64,000 nt of DNA from Symsagittifera roscoffensis (Eukaryota > Xenacoelomorpha > Acoela > Convolutidae): positions 55,426,456 to 55,490,455 of the forward strand of contig NC_087067.1 of NCBI RefSeq assembly GCF_963678635.1, in the 5' to 3' direction. A program made the translations under genes and the position numbers. This document shows positions 31,784-43,009 of the stretch, one piece after another (the first letter of the stretch is position 1; each line of letters opens with the position of its first letter). The notes beneath the pieces were generated by a model. The model was not told the origin of the DNA, searched no databases, and was given only the letters and a program-made list of their open reading frames with translations.

Positions 31784-32435
31784 ACTATCTGGTAAGTTTC
31801 TACTTTGTCGTATGTCGTCTCTGGTTCGAGGTCTTCTTGCAATTCCTGGTAGTTCTCTTATCGTTCGGAATTTTGGCTTTGATCTATTGAGTCGTAGAGA
31901 CATTTCGATTAAATTATCGTCGTGTAACATTTTAAAAATGTTTTGTCTAAATTTTAATCTATTTTTGGTTAATTCTAAGCTATTAAGGTCTTGTTCGAGA
32001 CTTATGGTCGCACCAGATGAGTTATGACCTATGTGGTTAACTCATAGAGTAATTTCGGATAGGGTACACCGTCTGCTCGTCACGCTATCTTATTTTCGGC
32101 CGGATAGATTCGTGCAACTTCTTAGTCTAATACCGATCCTAATCTTACTCTTATACTATCTAGTCTCAGGTTGTTTAACTAGTCTCTGCTAGGCTCAATA
32201 GATCTAGGGTATACTGGTTTATTGCGGCTGCTGAAGTCTTCTTGGAGAGTCAACTAATTTCTAAGTTAAATTCAAATCTCTCTGGTGCTGAAATTATAAG
32301 TAATTTCAGCACTTACAAATAAGTGGTTTGTTAGTTAGATGGATAATGATTGGTTAATATTAAATACTTTACAGTGGTAAAATATCTAATTTATCCAATC
32401 ATAAAATGTAGTTTAGATCAGGTTCCAAATTTGAT
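31784..32435 (+). mobile_element. dispersed element, copy in the intron of the 29.8-kb gene
   Basis: It matches 55490-55960 in inverted orientation, including TTATTTTCGGCCGGATAGAT, CTCTACTATGAG-like blocks, the AATCTTACTCTTATA stretch and a hairpin (GTGCTGAAATTATAAGTAAT then TTTCAGCAC). No coding or long terminal repeats were seen. It may be a solo LTR or a non-coding DNA element. Confidence 0.65.
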
Positions 32436-32913
32436 GTTCGGCCTGGAATGATTGAGGTTGTGCAGTTTAAAAATCAGTTAAATTTTTAGGTTTTTTGAAT
32501 TTTTAGTTTTTATGAAACTACTACCCATGCTGGTTGCTTGTGGCTGAAGCATTCTACCCGGGAAAGAAACATAAACCCTCAAAAATTGCATGGAATTTTA
32601 ATTTTAACCAGGATAACAAACAACAGCTGTTTCCGTGCAGAGTTGAACAGTTCATACGTTGGTTTAACTCCACTTATGTAAAAAAAAAGAGAGGTTGGCG
32701 TGTTATCTGAAATGATGATGGATTTCAAATATTGGGTGTTTTCAACGGAATAATTTAATCAACAACCACAACAACTGCTTCATTTAATTTTGAGCAAACT
32801 AGTTGAATTTTTAAATAATGAATTTGAACAGTCGCTTTAATCAAAACAATTAATTATGATTTCAAAATAGAGAAATTATTTTTTATATTTCATCATTGGT
32901 TGTTTGTGTGCAG

Positions 32914-33119
32914 GTGACATCAGTAACTTCCTGAAGGGAGACCCCCTGAAGACGACAGGATGGGCCAACATCTACCTCCTCCTCTCTCCCATTGTGAAGG
33001 AACTGCTGCAGACCAGTCTCCTCTGTCTGTTCGAGACATCCGCACCTCCTGTGTCTCCACTACCCTCCCAATGTACTCGGCAGGATCTTTGGGGGAGCAG
33101 CCTTTTTACCAGAGTCTAG
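32914..33119 (+). CDS. exon-like segment, possible continuation of the 29.8-kb gene
   Basis: The acceptor is TTTGTGTGCAG and the end is CTAG|GTTAGA. In the frame entered with two bases it reads DISNFLKGDPLKTTGWANIY, LLLSPIVKELLQ and then, less protein-like, to a TAG at 33117-33119. In another frame the second half reads SVRDIRTSCVSTTLPMYSAG and EQPFYQSL, which looks more like real protein and would end in phase 1 at the donor. The phase does not fit the end of exon 5 at 31736, so an exon is missing between them or this belongs to another gene. GC-rich as coding DNA is here. Confidence 0.5.
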
Positions 33120-33254
33120 GTTAGACAGACCGCAGAGAAGACACGCTAAATATAATAAGCGCCACAAAATAAGGTTAAAATTCAAATAATAAATGATGAA
33201 GAACGAAGTTTTTTCAAGCAAATGCAAAGTTTGAGCAGCTCATTTTTCTGTTAT

Positions 33255-34590
33255 TGTTCCGACCAATGAAAATGGGGAGAAACTTTTTATCAAGTGTATT
33301 TTAGTTTTTTTTTTGTTTTCCTCGCAACATCGGGTACCGCAAATAATTATTGGAATGGTGCGAGTGATCAAATTGAAGCTCTTTGAGTCGCGATTTCAAA
33401 TGACATTAAAAAAATTTCAAAAAGTTTTTCCAGTTTCGAAATACTGGTTTAAATTTCTGATTTTTAGTGCAATTTCGAGCAAATAAAGCGAAAAGCAGGC
33501 TTACAATAGCTTATTTAAGCTATGTTTAAGCCCTGCAAAGTTGGTTTCTCGCAAAAAAACTATTTTTGAAATTTTTTTACCGCCATTTTGGGAATCAAAA
33601 ACTCGACGAAAATAAGTTTGAAAAACAATTTTTGAGTTTTTTGTTTTTCTAGTCATTTTCTACTAAAATTGCTGTCCCTTTTGCCTACATTGAAACCAAT
33701 GAGTAAATTAACGCATTTATGAGTGCACTTAGGAATATATGCTTATTTGTGTATTCAATCCTTATTCGTCTGCTTTAAGTTGGGTAAATTGCATCTCCGA
33801 ACGGGGAAATGGCACAAACAATTTTGAATGACTTCGTTTCGAAAATGCATTTGGATTTTTAGGTTTGCCAGCGGAATCAAAAATTAACCTATCGATCCAA
33901 TTTTCTCGAATTGAATAATTTAATCAAAAAAAGGTTAATCATAAAAAAGTTGATTTCAAACATATATACATGTATGTGCAAGTTTTTTGAGACATCATGC
34001 ACTTCTTGAGTCAGGTATTGACTCCTGCTGAGAATTTATTCGTAAACCATGATTTTTAAACAAGCATATCTTGTCTTATAGTATTAACTTTTTTTCCAAC
34101 CTAGTCGCAAATATTGTTGCGATGGAATTGTGGTGACCAAATGTGTTTATTTTGAAAGTGTTCGTTTTGATCCAGCTGTCAATACAGCCAATGCTAACGA
34201 TATTAACACTGACTATTATATTACAAATAGCGCTTTATATTCAAGGCATCATGAATATGTAGCGTAGAGTTAGGGAAAGAGTCCAGCAACAAAATAAGAG
34301 GGTTCGTACCTGGGCAGTGTTGGATGTTTAAATGAACTTTTTCGTATACTAATTGAAATCCGCTCTATAAATTGAGGCATGTTAGTTGGTAATTTTTTTT
34401 TCAAATTGACTGGTACTGCGTATGCGTCATACTTGGCTTGCGTCACTTAGCAATTATGTAGACTCATAATTGGCGTGCGTCATATAAGAAATTTTGTAGA
34501 TTCAAAATTTTACTCATTCAGTTTTTCACAGTAGCGTTATTGGTCATATTTTTGCTTGCGTATGCGAAGTGCAAGTTCGCCTCTGTATTA
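33255..34590 (+). mobile_element. diverged single copy of the 2.2-kb-unit family
   Basis: It starts ATTGTTCCGACCAATGAAAA and TGGGGAGAAAC, as at 4060 and 61000. It continues with CGCAACATCGGGTACCGCAA and a TCGCAAATATTGTTGCGATG block near 34107, then the tRNA-like core. It ends with GTATGCGAAGTGCAAGTTCG and CCTCTGT at about 34590. This copy links the tandem-array family to the hairpin tail. Confidence 0.7.
34253..34320 (+). repeat. tRNA-like core, decayed
   Basis: GTAGCGTAGAGTTAGG (box A) and GGGTTCGTACC (box B) lie in the same places as in the tandem units, with several changes. Confidence 0.6.
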
Positions 34591-34599
34591 ATGTGTGAT

Positions 34600-36580
34600 T
34601 TAGCGATTAATGAGGTTTTTCTAGCTTAACGTAAGTATCACCTCCCGCTTTTGCTAAAATGTTTCTCCTTTTTAAAGAGCTGATGAACGTAGTGTATAGG
34701 TCATGATGATTTTTTCAGGAAAGTCTTAAATTTTGATTAAAGAATTTTTCTTAAACTCCACTATCGAACAGCAAAAGTGTTACGGTCATGTAGTAATAAA
34801 CAATTTGAAATAATAATCTAGGTCCTGTTTCGTTTTTTAAAAGGAAAATGACTTGCAATTTATTAACACTACTTTTATATTTCGATTTGATTGTTTACGG
34901 TCTCCTGTAACAAAAGTGCAAATGGTGCAAAAAAAATCTTCTTTTCTCGAAACTTAAATACTTTAAATAAATTTCTGTAATAATTGAAAGGCAATAAATG
35001 GACTCAAATTCCCAGTGAAATGAAAAAATTGGCATTGACCCATTTATTCTATGAAAGAAAGACCAATCTTAAAACTTTGTGGGAAATTGAAGCGGTTGAA
35101 CGTTATGTTCCTTTTTCTTCGATAATCGAAAGGCGTTAACCGTACAATTACCCCTTGTTATATTATGACTTACCGTGTATTGTCCCTCTAACTATTTTGA
35201 AAAATGATTTGGCAAAGATCTCGTTGGTATATCATAGAAATCCAATGTACGATCGATGCCGAGTTAACCTTAGCATCGCTTCCACAAAAGTGTAAGCTCA
35301 TTTTCGTAGAGTTCTAGGCAAAATGGACAAAGGGAAAGTCCAACGAAAAGCCTTAAATTGAGTGGTTTCTAGTTCCTGGAGACCAGATCAGCGTGGGAAG
35401 CTGCGTAATTAGGCGAACCTATGTAAAAACGCGATAAAACAAAGCTTTGATAAAGGACCATCTCGCGCATAGTACAAAGGGCATTAGGTACTGTTTTTAA
35501 GGAAATCGAGTTTTTTAAAAAAACTTTGGGATGATTTCAAATCAATCTTAGCATTGCAGGATTCTATCCATAACATTATTATTTAGAAGATATTGTTCAC
35601 CGAAAGATTTAACACAAGCAAGAGCTTATCCGAAATACTTTTCATAATTAGATTCCTTTATTTTGTCCTCAAAGTTAATGTATGAAATATATATATATAT
35701 ATATCTCTAATTTTATCTGCCCTAATTCGATTGTGGTAGGGGATTGTACAGTTGATCCTTTGAAAGTGTTGAAATAACGCAATCATATAGCAAAAGTGCA
35801 ATTCAGCCTACGTGAATGACTTTTTTTCATTGTATGTCTGAATTTCTAGGTCTTCTTCGAAGAAATAAAACTTACGCTTTTGATTCATTTTTCTCAATTT
35901 GAACTTGAATTAATTTATCCAGATAATTTTCAATTTTAAAGAAAGTATTTTATTTTAATGTCTGCTAATTAGGGTAAGTTTACGGAAGAAACATTCAAAC
36001 ATCAATGATTCTTAAGTTTCAAACAGCTCAAGGTCATTTTTCTTTGAAGATCAAACGTCTGAAACTTTTTTATAAATCTTTCTTACGGAATTTTTTTCGG
36101 TTTCCGAGAACCTTGACTTATTCCAACTGCCTGTTAGCTATGTTCATGTAATTTTGTTGGGAAAGAAGGGCCCTGTGCCAATTCATTTTCTGTATTGATT
36201 TATAAAACTGATGAAATATGTCGGTAAATAGCCCTTTTGTTTCCCTAAGTTGAATAACACTTTGCAAAATATGCGTTGGCTATGTTTTAGTCGAAAGGAA
36301 AAAAAATTTAAAAATGAAAATTAAAATTTGTTCTGTTTTATTTTTGCTTAACAAGTAAGACCAAGGAAATATGATGCTGGTGTAAGAATGGCTTATTTAG
36401 CATGGTAATCTTAATTATCGATTCAAAAATATAGATAGTTTTTTCTACTTTTCTGGAAGTAAAAAAATCATACATATATACCTAGGGGAGGCGTTTTTAG
36501 GTCATCTGAGGCAGTACAACACTTCCGAAGTTCAAGCTCAAAAACAAAATGTCCAACAGTTCAGAAAGTTATCAGTTGGG
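34600..36580. other. AT-rich non-coding stretch
   Basis: An (AT)n run lies at about 35688-35704. A weak relic of the hairpin family (CACCTCCCGC, AGGAAAGTCTTAAATTTTGA) occurs near 34640-34740. No ORF or RNA gene is recognised. Confidence 0.5.
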
Positions 36581-36624
36581 CATTAATAAGAAGTGTTCAA
36601 ATACCACTTCTGTTAGGCACATTC

Positions 36625-37860
36625 ATTTTCAGGAAGCTTACTGGACTAGCTGAATCCACTGGAATATTCATATTTACAATTGCGTCCTCGCCTGATCCAA
36701 TATTTACAAGTTTTTTTGTTTCGAGGCCATTGTCATCGTAGATAGTTCGTATGTTTAACACCGAGTAATCATCGTTGTCACTTGTTCCTTCTTCTGTCCA
36801 GGCATTTAACCTTCCACAAAATTTTTTTTCTGAGTTCAGTTGTGAGTCCCCTGGGGAGTATGGACAATTCTGACCATTTACATCTCTTACATTATTTTAA
36901 ACTGGCCTTCTGCCTTTTGATTTACAGAGTCTTCCCAAGTGTCCTTTGTGTTTACAAATGTTATATAATATTTCTTTTGCTGGACAAACGTTCAAATGTT
37001 TTTCGGTAAAAGCATTTCCACATTTCATACAGGTGTTGGATTTTTCTTTTTTGAGATTTGGTTCTTTTTTACAGTAATGAAATTTTTGTACACCCTGCCG
37101 CTTTTGTTGTTATTGGCCCTCGTCATGTTCGTTAGTTTGAGATGATTGTAATAACCTTTCTCATCGATAATTGCTTGGTTGAGTGCATCCACAGGATTTA
37201 GCGTTTAAGATAAGAGTCTTCGCTGGAGATTGCAATTTCTCATATTGAATATGAATACATCTCTTATCCATTCCTGTTCTGCATTAATTCCTTTTTCGCA
37301 AGATCTAGCTAAGTTAGTTAACGCTACCCAATATTGTTCGCAGGAATCTGTCCTTCTGTTTTCAGGTCAATAAATTATGTCGTTTAAACGTTATATTTGC
37401 TGGTTTGCGAAATACAGCGTCCAAAAGGTCGAAAAAATTTTTGAAGGAAAATTTTGATGATCTTCACCTTCGGGTGTTTTTGAAAAAACACTCTTTTCCC
37501 CTCGGCTCCTAAGGCCAAGTAAAGGATGGATCTTACTTTCTTGTCTGCTTTGTTTCTCCTCGTCCCCCGAATTTTTGTTTCTCCTCTAAGATGCTTTTGT
37601 CCTCAGCGTTTTCGTAGACTCGCATTACTTTGTTTCTGGCCTCCCTGGCTTTACTCTGTGGTTCATTTTCTGAATCCTAAACGCTTTCTAAACTAGAGAC
37701 AGTCGTTTCCGAATCCAATGGCTCTTTCAAGTTATCTATGTTCAAGTTCTCTTTGGCGATGATGGCCAGGTGGAACTGGTCGATCCAACTAGTCCATTGG
37801 GTGGATGGTTCTACAGTATGGGTTGGCCAAAAGGCGGCAATTCCCGAAGATTCGAATCAG
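36625..37860 (-). mobile_element. decayed Ty3/gypsy-like Gag with zinc knuckles and protease start
   Basis: Read on the minus strand through several frameshifts and stops. STQWTSWIDQFHLAIIA lies near 37790. YLALGAEGKRVFFQKHP is near 37510, followed by a capsid-type segment with ANLARSC-like NLARSCEKGINAEQEWIRD near 37290. A double zinc knuckle lies at 37036-36918: CMKCGNAFTEKHLNVC is intact (C-x2-C-x7-H-x3-C). The second, YNICKHKGHLGRLC, has its first Cys replaced by Tyr. A protease-like VDSASPVSFL lies at about 36650, with the Thr-Gly of the active site lost. This order is that of Ty3/gypsy Gag-Pol. It is non-functional. AATAAGAAGTGTTCAA occurs at both edges (36583 and 37873), a possible trace of terminal repeats. 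Confidence 0.75.
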
Positions 37861-37873
37861 TTGACTGCGCCAT

Positions 37874-38915
37874 AATAAGAAGTGTTCAATTACCACTGGT
37901 TTACTAAAGCTAACTAAGCTGTTTTAAAAGAATAAAAGTTATTGTGTTGAATTACAACTGACTGTTGTCTAAAGAGAACAAAAGTGACGCGAAGTCCAAT
38001 GGACTTCGTATAAAGCACAACTGGCTGGCAACTAATTAGTTGCTAGAGGTCAAGGTAACTACGTTAAAACCCACAATCAAAACAGGCACAGTTAAACCAC
38101 CTTTTCATTTCAAACCAAGTGAATTGAACGGCTTTAACGGTATAATTTGAGTGTGATTTTTTTGCGAAATAAATTGCACCTAAAAGAAGCTTGCAAAATT
38201 CCAATTAATTTTTGTCCTGGTCTTTTTTTTTGTCCAAAACTCACCAAATTTGAGAGAAACGAAATTGAGATCGTTGTTTTAGTACATGTAATTCTGTTGT
38301 TTCAAACCGTCGCTATAGTAGTAGCTTCATCGGCACAAAATGCAGTGAAAATTCGATAAACTGCAAAAACAAGCGTGAACAAAAATCCAGCCAGCTTAAT
38401 GAAATATATTAAAATTGGGCAGATTTTTTCTGCCCATTGAAAAGGGGAAAGGTTTAATAGGCCAATTGTGTATGATTTGAGAGAGGATTTGGTACAAGTG
38501 TGATAAGGGCCATAAGAATCTAACCGCGTCCCTTATGTAAATAGAAAGCTGGTCGTTTCGGTTTACCAACCCCTCCCCCCGGAAAAAAAACTGAACTGAA
38601 AATGAAAAAAAAAACTTTACAAGTTGGATCAATATTACTACATTACAAGGCTGCTATCCAGCCTTGAATCAACTCGGAAAACTGCAAAAATAGGTAATAA
38701 ACGACTATTCAGAAAACATTTGGACTCATACTTGTGAAATTTATATGAAGAAAACGGCAAAAAAGAGGAAAAAAGACCTGTTTGAGCTAAATTAGATTAA
38801 ATTGCTTCGTTTCGGTCTGTACTTTATTGACACTCAGCATTTCTTAGTAATATCGATCCAAATTTGCACAAAAAAATAAGTATGAAGTAAGTAAGCGCAA
38901 ATGAGGGGGGTTGAT
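37874..38915. other. non-coding stretch
   Basis: AT-rich. ORFs at 38147-38359 and 38396-38632 have no recognisable content. Nothing else is seen. Confidence 0.45.
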
Positions 38916-39342
38916 AAATTAGACGATAAGCAAATTAGACGGAGGTACTTAAAAGGAAATTAGACGGTTGTGAGAAAATAGACGAAAGTGAGAGAAATTA
39001 ACTTTGTTGCACACAAATTGCGTTAGAAAAATAAAATTGTTTGTAGACAACAGTTCAATTTCGGTGGCCAAAAACTTTACAAGTCAATCATGCATATTTA
39101 TTCAATTCAAAACTCTCCTGTAATATTCAGATTTGACATTTTTGTTCATTTGAACTAATTGTTTTGATAGGTATTGACATTTTATGTTCTTTTTGTATTT
39201 GTGAAACTTGACTCTTAAGAAAAAATTTTGTTGGCCCTTTCCTTTTCATAGCTTTTTCGTCTAAAATGCCAGATCTGTTAAAAATAAATTCCGTCTAATT
39301 TCGTTTTTGTAGTATCCGTCTAATTTGCTTATCGTCTAATTT
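38916..39342. mobile_element. MITE-like element with AATTAGACG terminal inverted repeats
   Basis: The left end AAATTAGACGATAAGCAAAT continues with TAGACGGA, and the right end carries its inverted copy TTGCTTATCGTCTAATTT. A second inner inverted pair of AATTAGACGG is present on each side. It is about 427 bp in total with no ORF. Clear target-site duplications were not seen. Confidence 0.8.
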
Positions 39343-39595
39343 CCTAGGCCCAGTAAATGAGGCTGGTTAATTAGGCTTGAGAAACAGTTTTGAAAGGGCC
39401 GATCGGCGCATTTGATTTAGTAAATTGTTCTATTTTAGACACCTCTCTCCTCTCCCACTTGGTTTTTACCGGGACGGGAGTCGCCTCCTCTATCACATTT
39501 GTAGCCATTTGTAGGGTTAATAAAGGAAGTGTTTTGAAAACAGCCTGTGCTGTATGTTATGTTTGTGATTGAGCCGCGGATATGTATTCTTCCTT

Positions 39596-39596
<1 letters not shown>

Positions 39597-39627
<31 letters not shown>

Positions 39628-39628
39628 A
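39597..39628 (+). repeat. (TGTC)n microsatellite before an exon
   Basis: About eight TGTC units lie 26 bases upstream of the acceptor at 39654, within its polypyrimidine-rich region. Confidence 0.9.
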
Positions 39629-39654
39629 GTGTCGTCTGTTGTTGTGTTGTGTAG

Positions 39655-39784
39655 GTGAGCTGCCGTGTGGGTGTCGACTGAGGAACAGCAGAAGCAACAC
39701 CAACAACTACAACAGTAGCAGCAGTCCCGCCAGTCCCTCATTCCTCACAGCAGCTGCCTCCGCCTCACCATCCTACTCCGAGAG
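39655..39784 (+). CDS. exon-like segment coding a Ser/Asn-rich stretch
   Basis: The acceptor is TTGTGTAG and the donor is GAGAG|GTGCAG. Two entry bases are followed by 42 codons: ELPCGCRLRNSRSNTNNYNS then SSSPASPSFLTAAASASPSY. GC-rich with third-position bias like the GLDC exons. The entry phase (G|GT) would fit the CTAG end at 33119 when that segment is read in its alternative frame, giving SLGELPCG. The product is low-complexity, so no family is assignable. Confidence 0.5.
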
Positions 39785-39987
39785 GTGCAGCTCCTATCTT
39801 ATTATTTCGCCGCCTTTCCTCTTTTAACCCCCCTCTCCGCCCCCCCCCCCCCCCTCCTCCCACCAGTGGAATTGTCTCGCGTGGAACATTAGTTGGCGCA
39901 GTCCTGCGTCAAATCGATGTTACGGAGACGACGTCTAATCAAATCAATTTCGAGCTTTGGCATTTGTAATGGTGGCGTGTCACGGGC

Positions 39988-40083
39988 CGAATAGCCGAAA
40001 AATAAATTCGTTCCCGGATAGCCGAAAAATAAATTCGTTCCCGGGTAGCCGAAAAATTTATTCGTTCCCGGATAGCCGAAATC
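39988..40083 (+). repeat. 28-bp minisatellite, three and a half copies
   Basis: Copies of TAGCCGAAAAATAAATTCGT plus TCCCGG(A/G) repeat head to tail. The period is 28 and copies differ at a few bases. Confidence 0.9.
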
Positions 40084-40196
40084 TTGGATCTACTTTACAA
40101 TTACCCCCTCCTTTCTACCCCTCTTACCCATTTCTTAATGGGGGGGGGGGGGAAGATTCGTTACTAGGTACCATAGGAAGGGAATACTGAAGAGAT

Positions 40197-41085
40197 CCCG
40201 GGTTGACCAAAAGTTCTTATCATACAATTTCCATATATGAGAAACTTCTTGTCATACAACTTCATACAATTCCATACGTACAGAAAATTGTATGAAAACG
40301 CTATAATAAGCATTTTTCCATATATGAAAATTGTATGATAGGTGTTTTCCCATAAACAAAAAATTCTGATTTTTTATTTCTAAATTTAGTTTCTGAAAAA
40401 TTTTCGGTTGTAGTTGCAACCGAACACAAGTGACATATACCGTGGTTAATCAAAACACCAAAGGTTGGATGGTCTTGCATTGACAATGCATAGAAAATGA
40501 CCTGAATGTGACTGTCTTTTACAATTGATATAACAAAAGTAACAAACATTTATTTTTTGTCAGAATTTTTTAATGATGATTATTTTAAATTTTTGAATTT
40601 TCAAATTATGAGACATTGATCAAGGCATACATTAACACCCCATACAGAAGAAATAGGAATTTTCCGCGTTTTTGAAAAAAAAAATTAAGTGAAAAGAAAG
40701 TAAAAGCCAATTTTATCGTATCCAGGAATACGTTATGCACACAAAATATTAAATTTTGCATGCAAAATTTTTTTTTTCGAAAAATGTATGTTTGCGTACG
40801 AAAATCAATTTGCGGTTGAAAAAAAAAACAAAAAAATTTTGGGCCAAATTTTCAAAATTACTTGAAAAACTTTTTGTGTCGCCATCAAAAAAATGCCAGT
40901 CATACAATTTCCATATATGGGAATTGTATGATAAGCATTTTTTTCAAAAAACGAAAACCTCAGTTTTTTATCACCAGATTGTTTTATTAGAATCAAACAG
41001 CCACAGAAAAGAGTTTATACCAGTTTTCAACCATTTTTAGAAAGTGTATGAAAATTGTATGACAAGCATTTTCCCACACACTTGA
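40197..41085 (+). mobile_element. CCCGGGTTGACC element, copy 1 (3' truncated)
   Basis: It begins CCCGGGTTGACCAAAAGTTC, then the subterminal motif CTTATCATACAATTTCCATA. The interior shares TCAGACATTG-type, ATTGATCAAGGCATACATTA and GTGTCGCCATCAAAAAAATG blocks with the other copies. The right end with GGTCAACCCGGG is missing and similarity ends near 41085. Confidence 0.75.
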
Positions 41086-41149
41086 TAATTTTAGTTTTTC
41101 TCAGAAGCCTCTACTGATTAATTAAAAAATGGTATTAATTGAAAGATCG

Positions 41150-42180
41150 CCTACACCCCGGTGTGCTTGTATACTATCATAGAATCTTTTTACATGACCC
41201 CTCTGTCTACAGCCTTCGAAACAGTGTGAGGGAATGTTTAACTCATTTTTTTTGTCCGTTTTCTCGAAAATTACCCCTGTTAAATCTGAGTTCTTTCTTC
41301 AATGAATAGAACGGTTTCGAAAAGCTTCTTGCATGAGCGGCTACGCTCAATTTTTTTAACACATAAAATATGGCCCTTTGAATAGTCAAATTTTTGATTT
41401 TTGACCATTTTTTCTAAAATTTTAGAATATTCTGGAAAACTACCCTGTTATATTTGAAACTTTCGATTTCATTCATGCAACGCGTTGTGGGAAGCTCATT
41501 TGCTTATGCGACTACTCCCAAGTTTTTCTGACATCAAAACTTATGGCCCTCGAAAAAGTCAAAATTTTTGATTTTTTGACGCGGTTTTCTAGCAATTCTC
41601 GAGAACTATCATCTCAAACCTGGGGTTTTGGATTGAATCGAAATAATAGGTTGAATGAATCCCCTCTGCATAAGCGGCTACGCCCTATTTTTTACTCAAA
41701 AAGCTATTTTTCTCAGAAATGTCAAATTTTCGATTAGTTGATCGTTTTTTCTGTCTTAGTTTTCTGCCAAATCTGATCTCATAGGTTTTATCGAAGCAAC
41801 TGGTTGTTGAAATTCTACGGTTTGAACTGGCAAAAACTGTTTTGTTTAATAAAAAAGTTATGGCCTTCAAACAAGTCAAAGTTTTGAAAGTTTGACAGTT
41901 TTTTGCAACTTTTTGACTTTACGCGAAAATCACCGTGCTGATTTTCACGTTGTGTTCAATCGAGAAACCCGGTTATGGGAGTATTTTCTACTTCAGCAAC
42001 CACAACCTGCTCTTTGAAGGAAAATTTCATGGATTTTAGAAATCTTTTTGACTGTTTTCTTGGAATTTTTGACCGTTTCTGAGATAGTTTTTGAACTTTC
42101 TTAAAATTTACGCAATCAATTGTGAGACAAAAAGTTCAACTGAAAAAACCGGTTGCGATAATGGTTCCTGCAGAAGCTTC
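41150..42180 (+). repeat. degenerate satellite family, locus 3
   Basis: This is the clearest locus. GCATGAGCGGCTACGCTC (41327), GCTTATGCGACTACTCCC (41502) and GCATAAGCGGCTACGCCC (41668) recur about 155-180 bp apart, with further decayed units to 42180. Between them lie GGCCCTCGAAAAAGTCAAA and TTTTCTAGCAATTCTCGAGA-type sequence. Short ORFs here are by-products. Confidence 0.75.
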
Positions 42181-42198
42181 GCCCACTTAATTATTCTT

Positions 42199-42472
42199 AG
42201 GATAATTTGGTTATCTCCAATTTTTCTTTTACTCTTCTCGTTTATTTTAGTTTGATATTGAATGAACTTGCTTTACTGATGCGGCACGAAAAATGTGATT
42301 TCAAAAATTGGACTTCGTCAAAAACCTTAGCTGTTTCTATACTAAAATAAACGAGAAGAGTAAAAGAAAAATTGGAGATAACCAAATTATCCTAAGGTTT
42401 TTGACGAAGTCCAATTTTTGAAATCACATTTTTCGTGCCGCATCAGTAAAGCAAGTTCATTCAATATCAAAC
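42199..42472. repeat. perfect A-B-A'-B' inverted arrangement
   Basis: A (42199-42251, 53 bp) is the perfect reverse complement of 42341-42393. B (42250-42330, 81 bp) is the perfect reverse complement of 42392-42472. The order is A-B-spacer(10)-A'-B', not the A-B-B'-A' of a simple palindrome. The adjoining segments overlap by two bases. Nothing is encoded. Confidence 0.97.
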
Positions 42473-43005
42473 ACATACCTCTAGCTTAAGCTGGGCCGGC
42501 AGTTTTTTTTTAACTAGAAAAACGAAATTATTGGCTCAACTTGTTTTTCTTTCAACATTTAATTTTTTTTTCGACATAATTTTTTTATGTTTGTGTTGTA
42601 TCGCAAGTGGTGGAAGCTTCGTTTCCATTCTGTGTACAACCATGTAAATAAAGACTTAAGCAGGGGCGGATCTTGAGTTTTCTCGAGGGGGCGGATTTTA
42701 GGTCGAATTACTCGCTTGGCATAAACATAATACAATCTTCTCAGGAGGAGTTTTCGAGAAAAAAATCTTCCTTGCTTGATATATTTTTCGAAAACTTTGC
42801 TTATTGATGAAAGCAGACTTTTTGGTTTAAAAATGGACGGGTCCTCGTAAGAACCCTTCTTATAAACACATCTGGAAATTTTCCATAGATTACCTTTTGA
42901 TTCAACAAATCAGCTACTGGATAGCTATTTTTGACAGCACATAATTTAATCATTTTATTATTTATGCCACGTGACCACAAGACAATTTGTTTTAAAGAGT
43001 TTTAA
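42473..43005. other. non-coding stretch
   Basis: It contains TTGTATCGCAAGTGGTGGAA near 42598, a fragment of the 2.2-kb-unit family, and GGGGCGGATC near 42663. No coding is supported. Confidence 0.45.
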
Positions 43006-43009
43006 TAAC

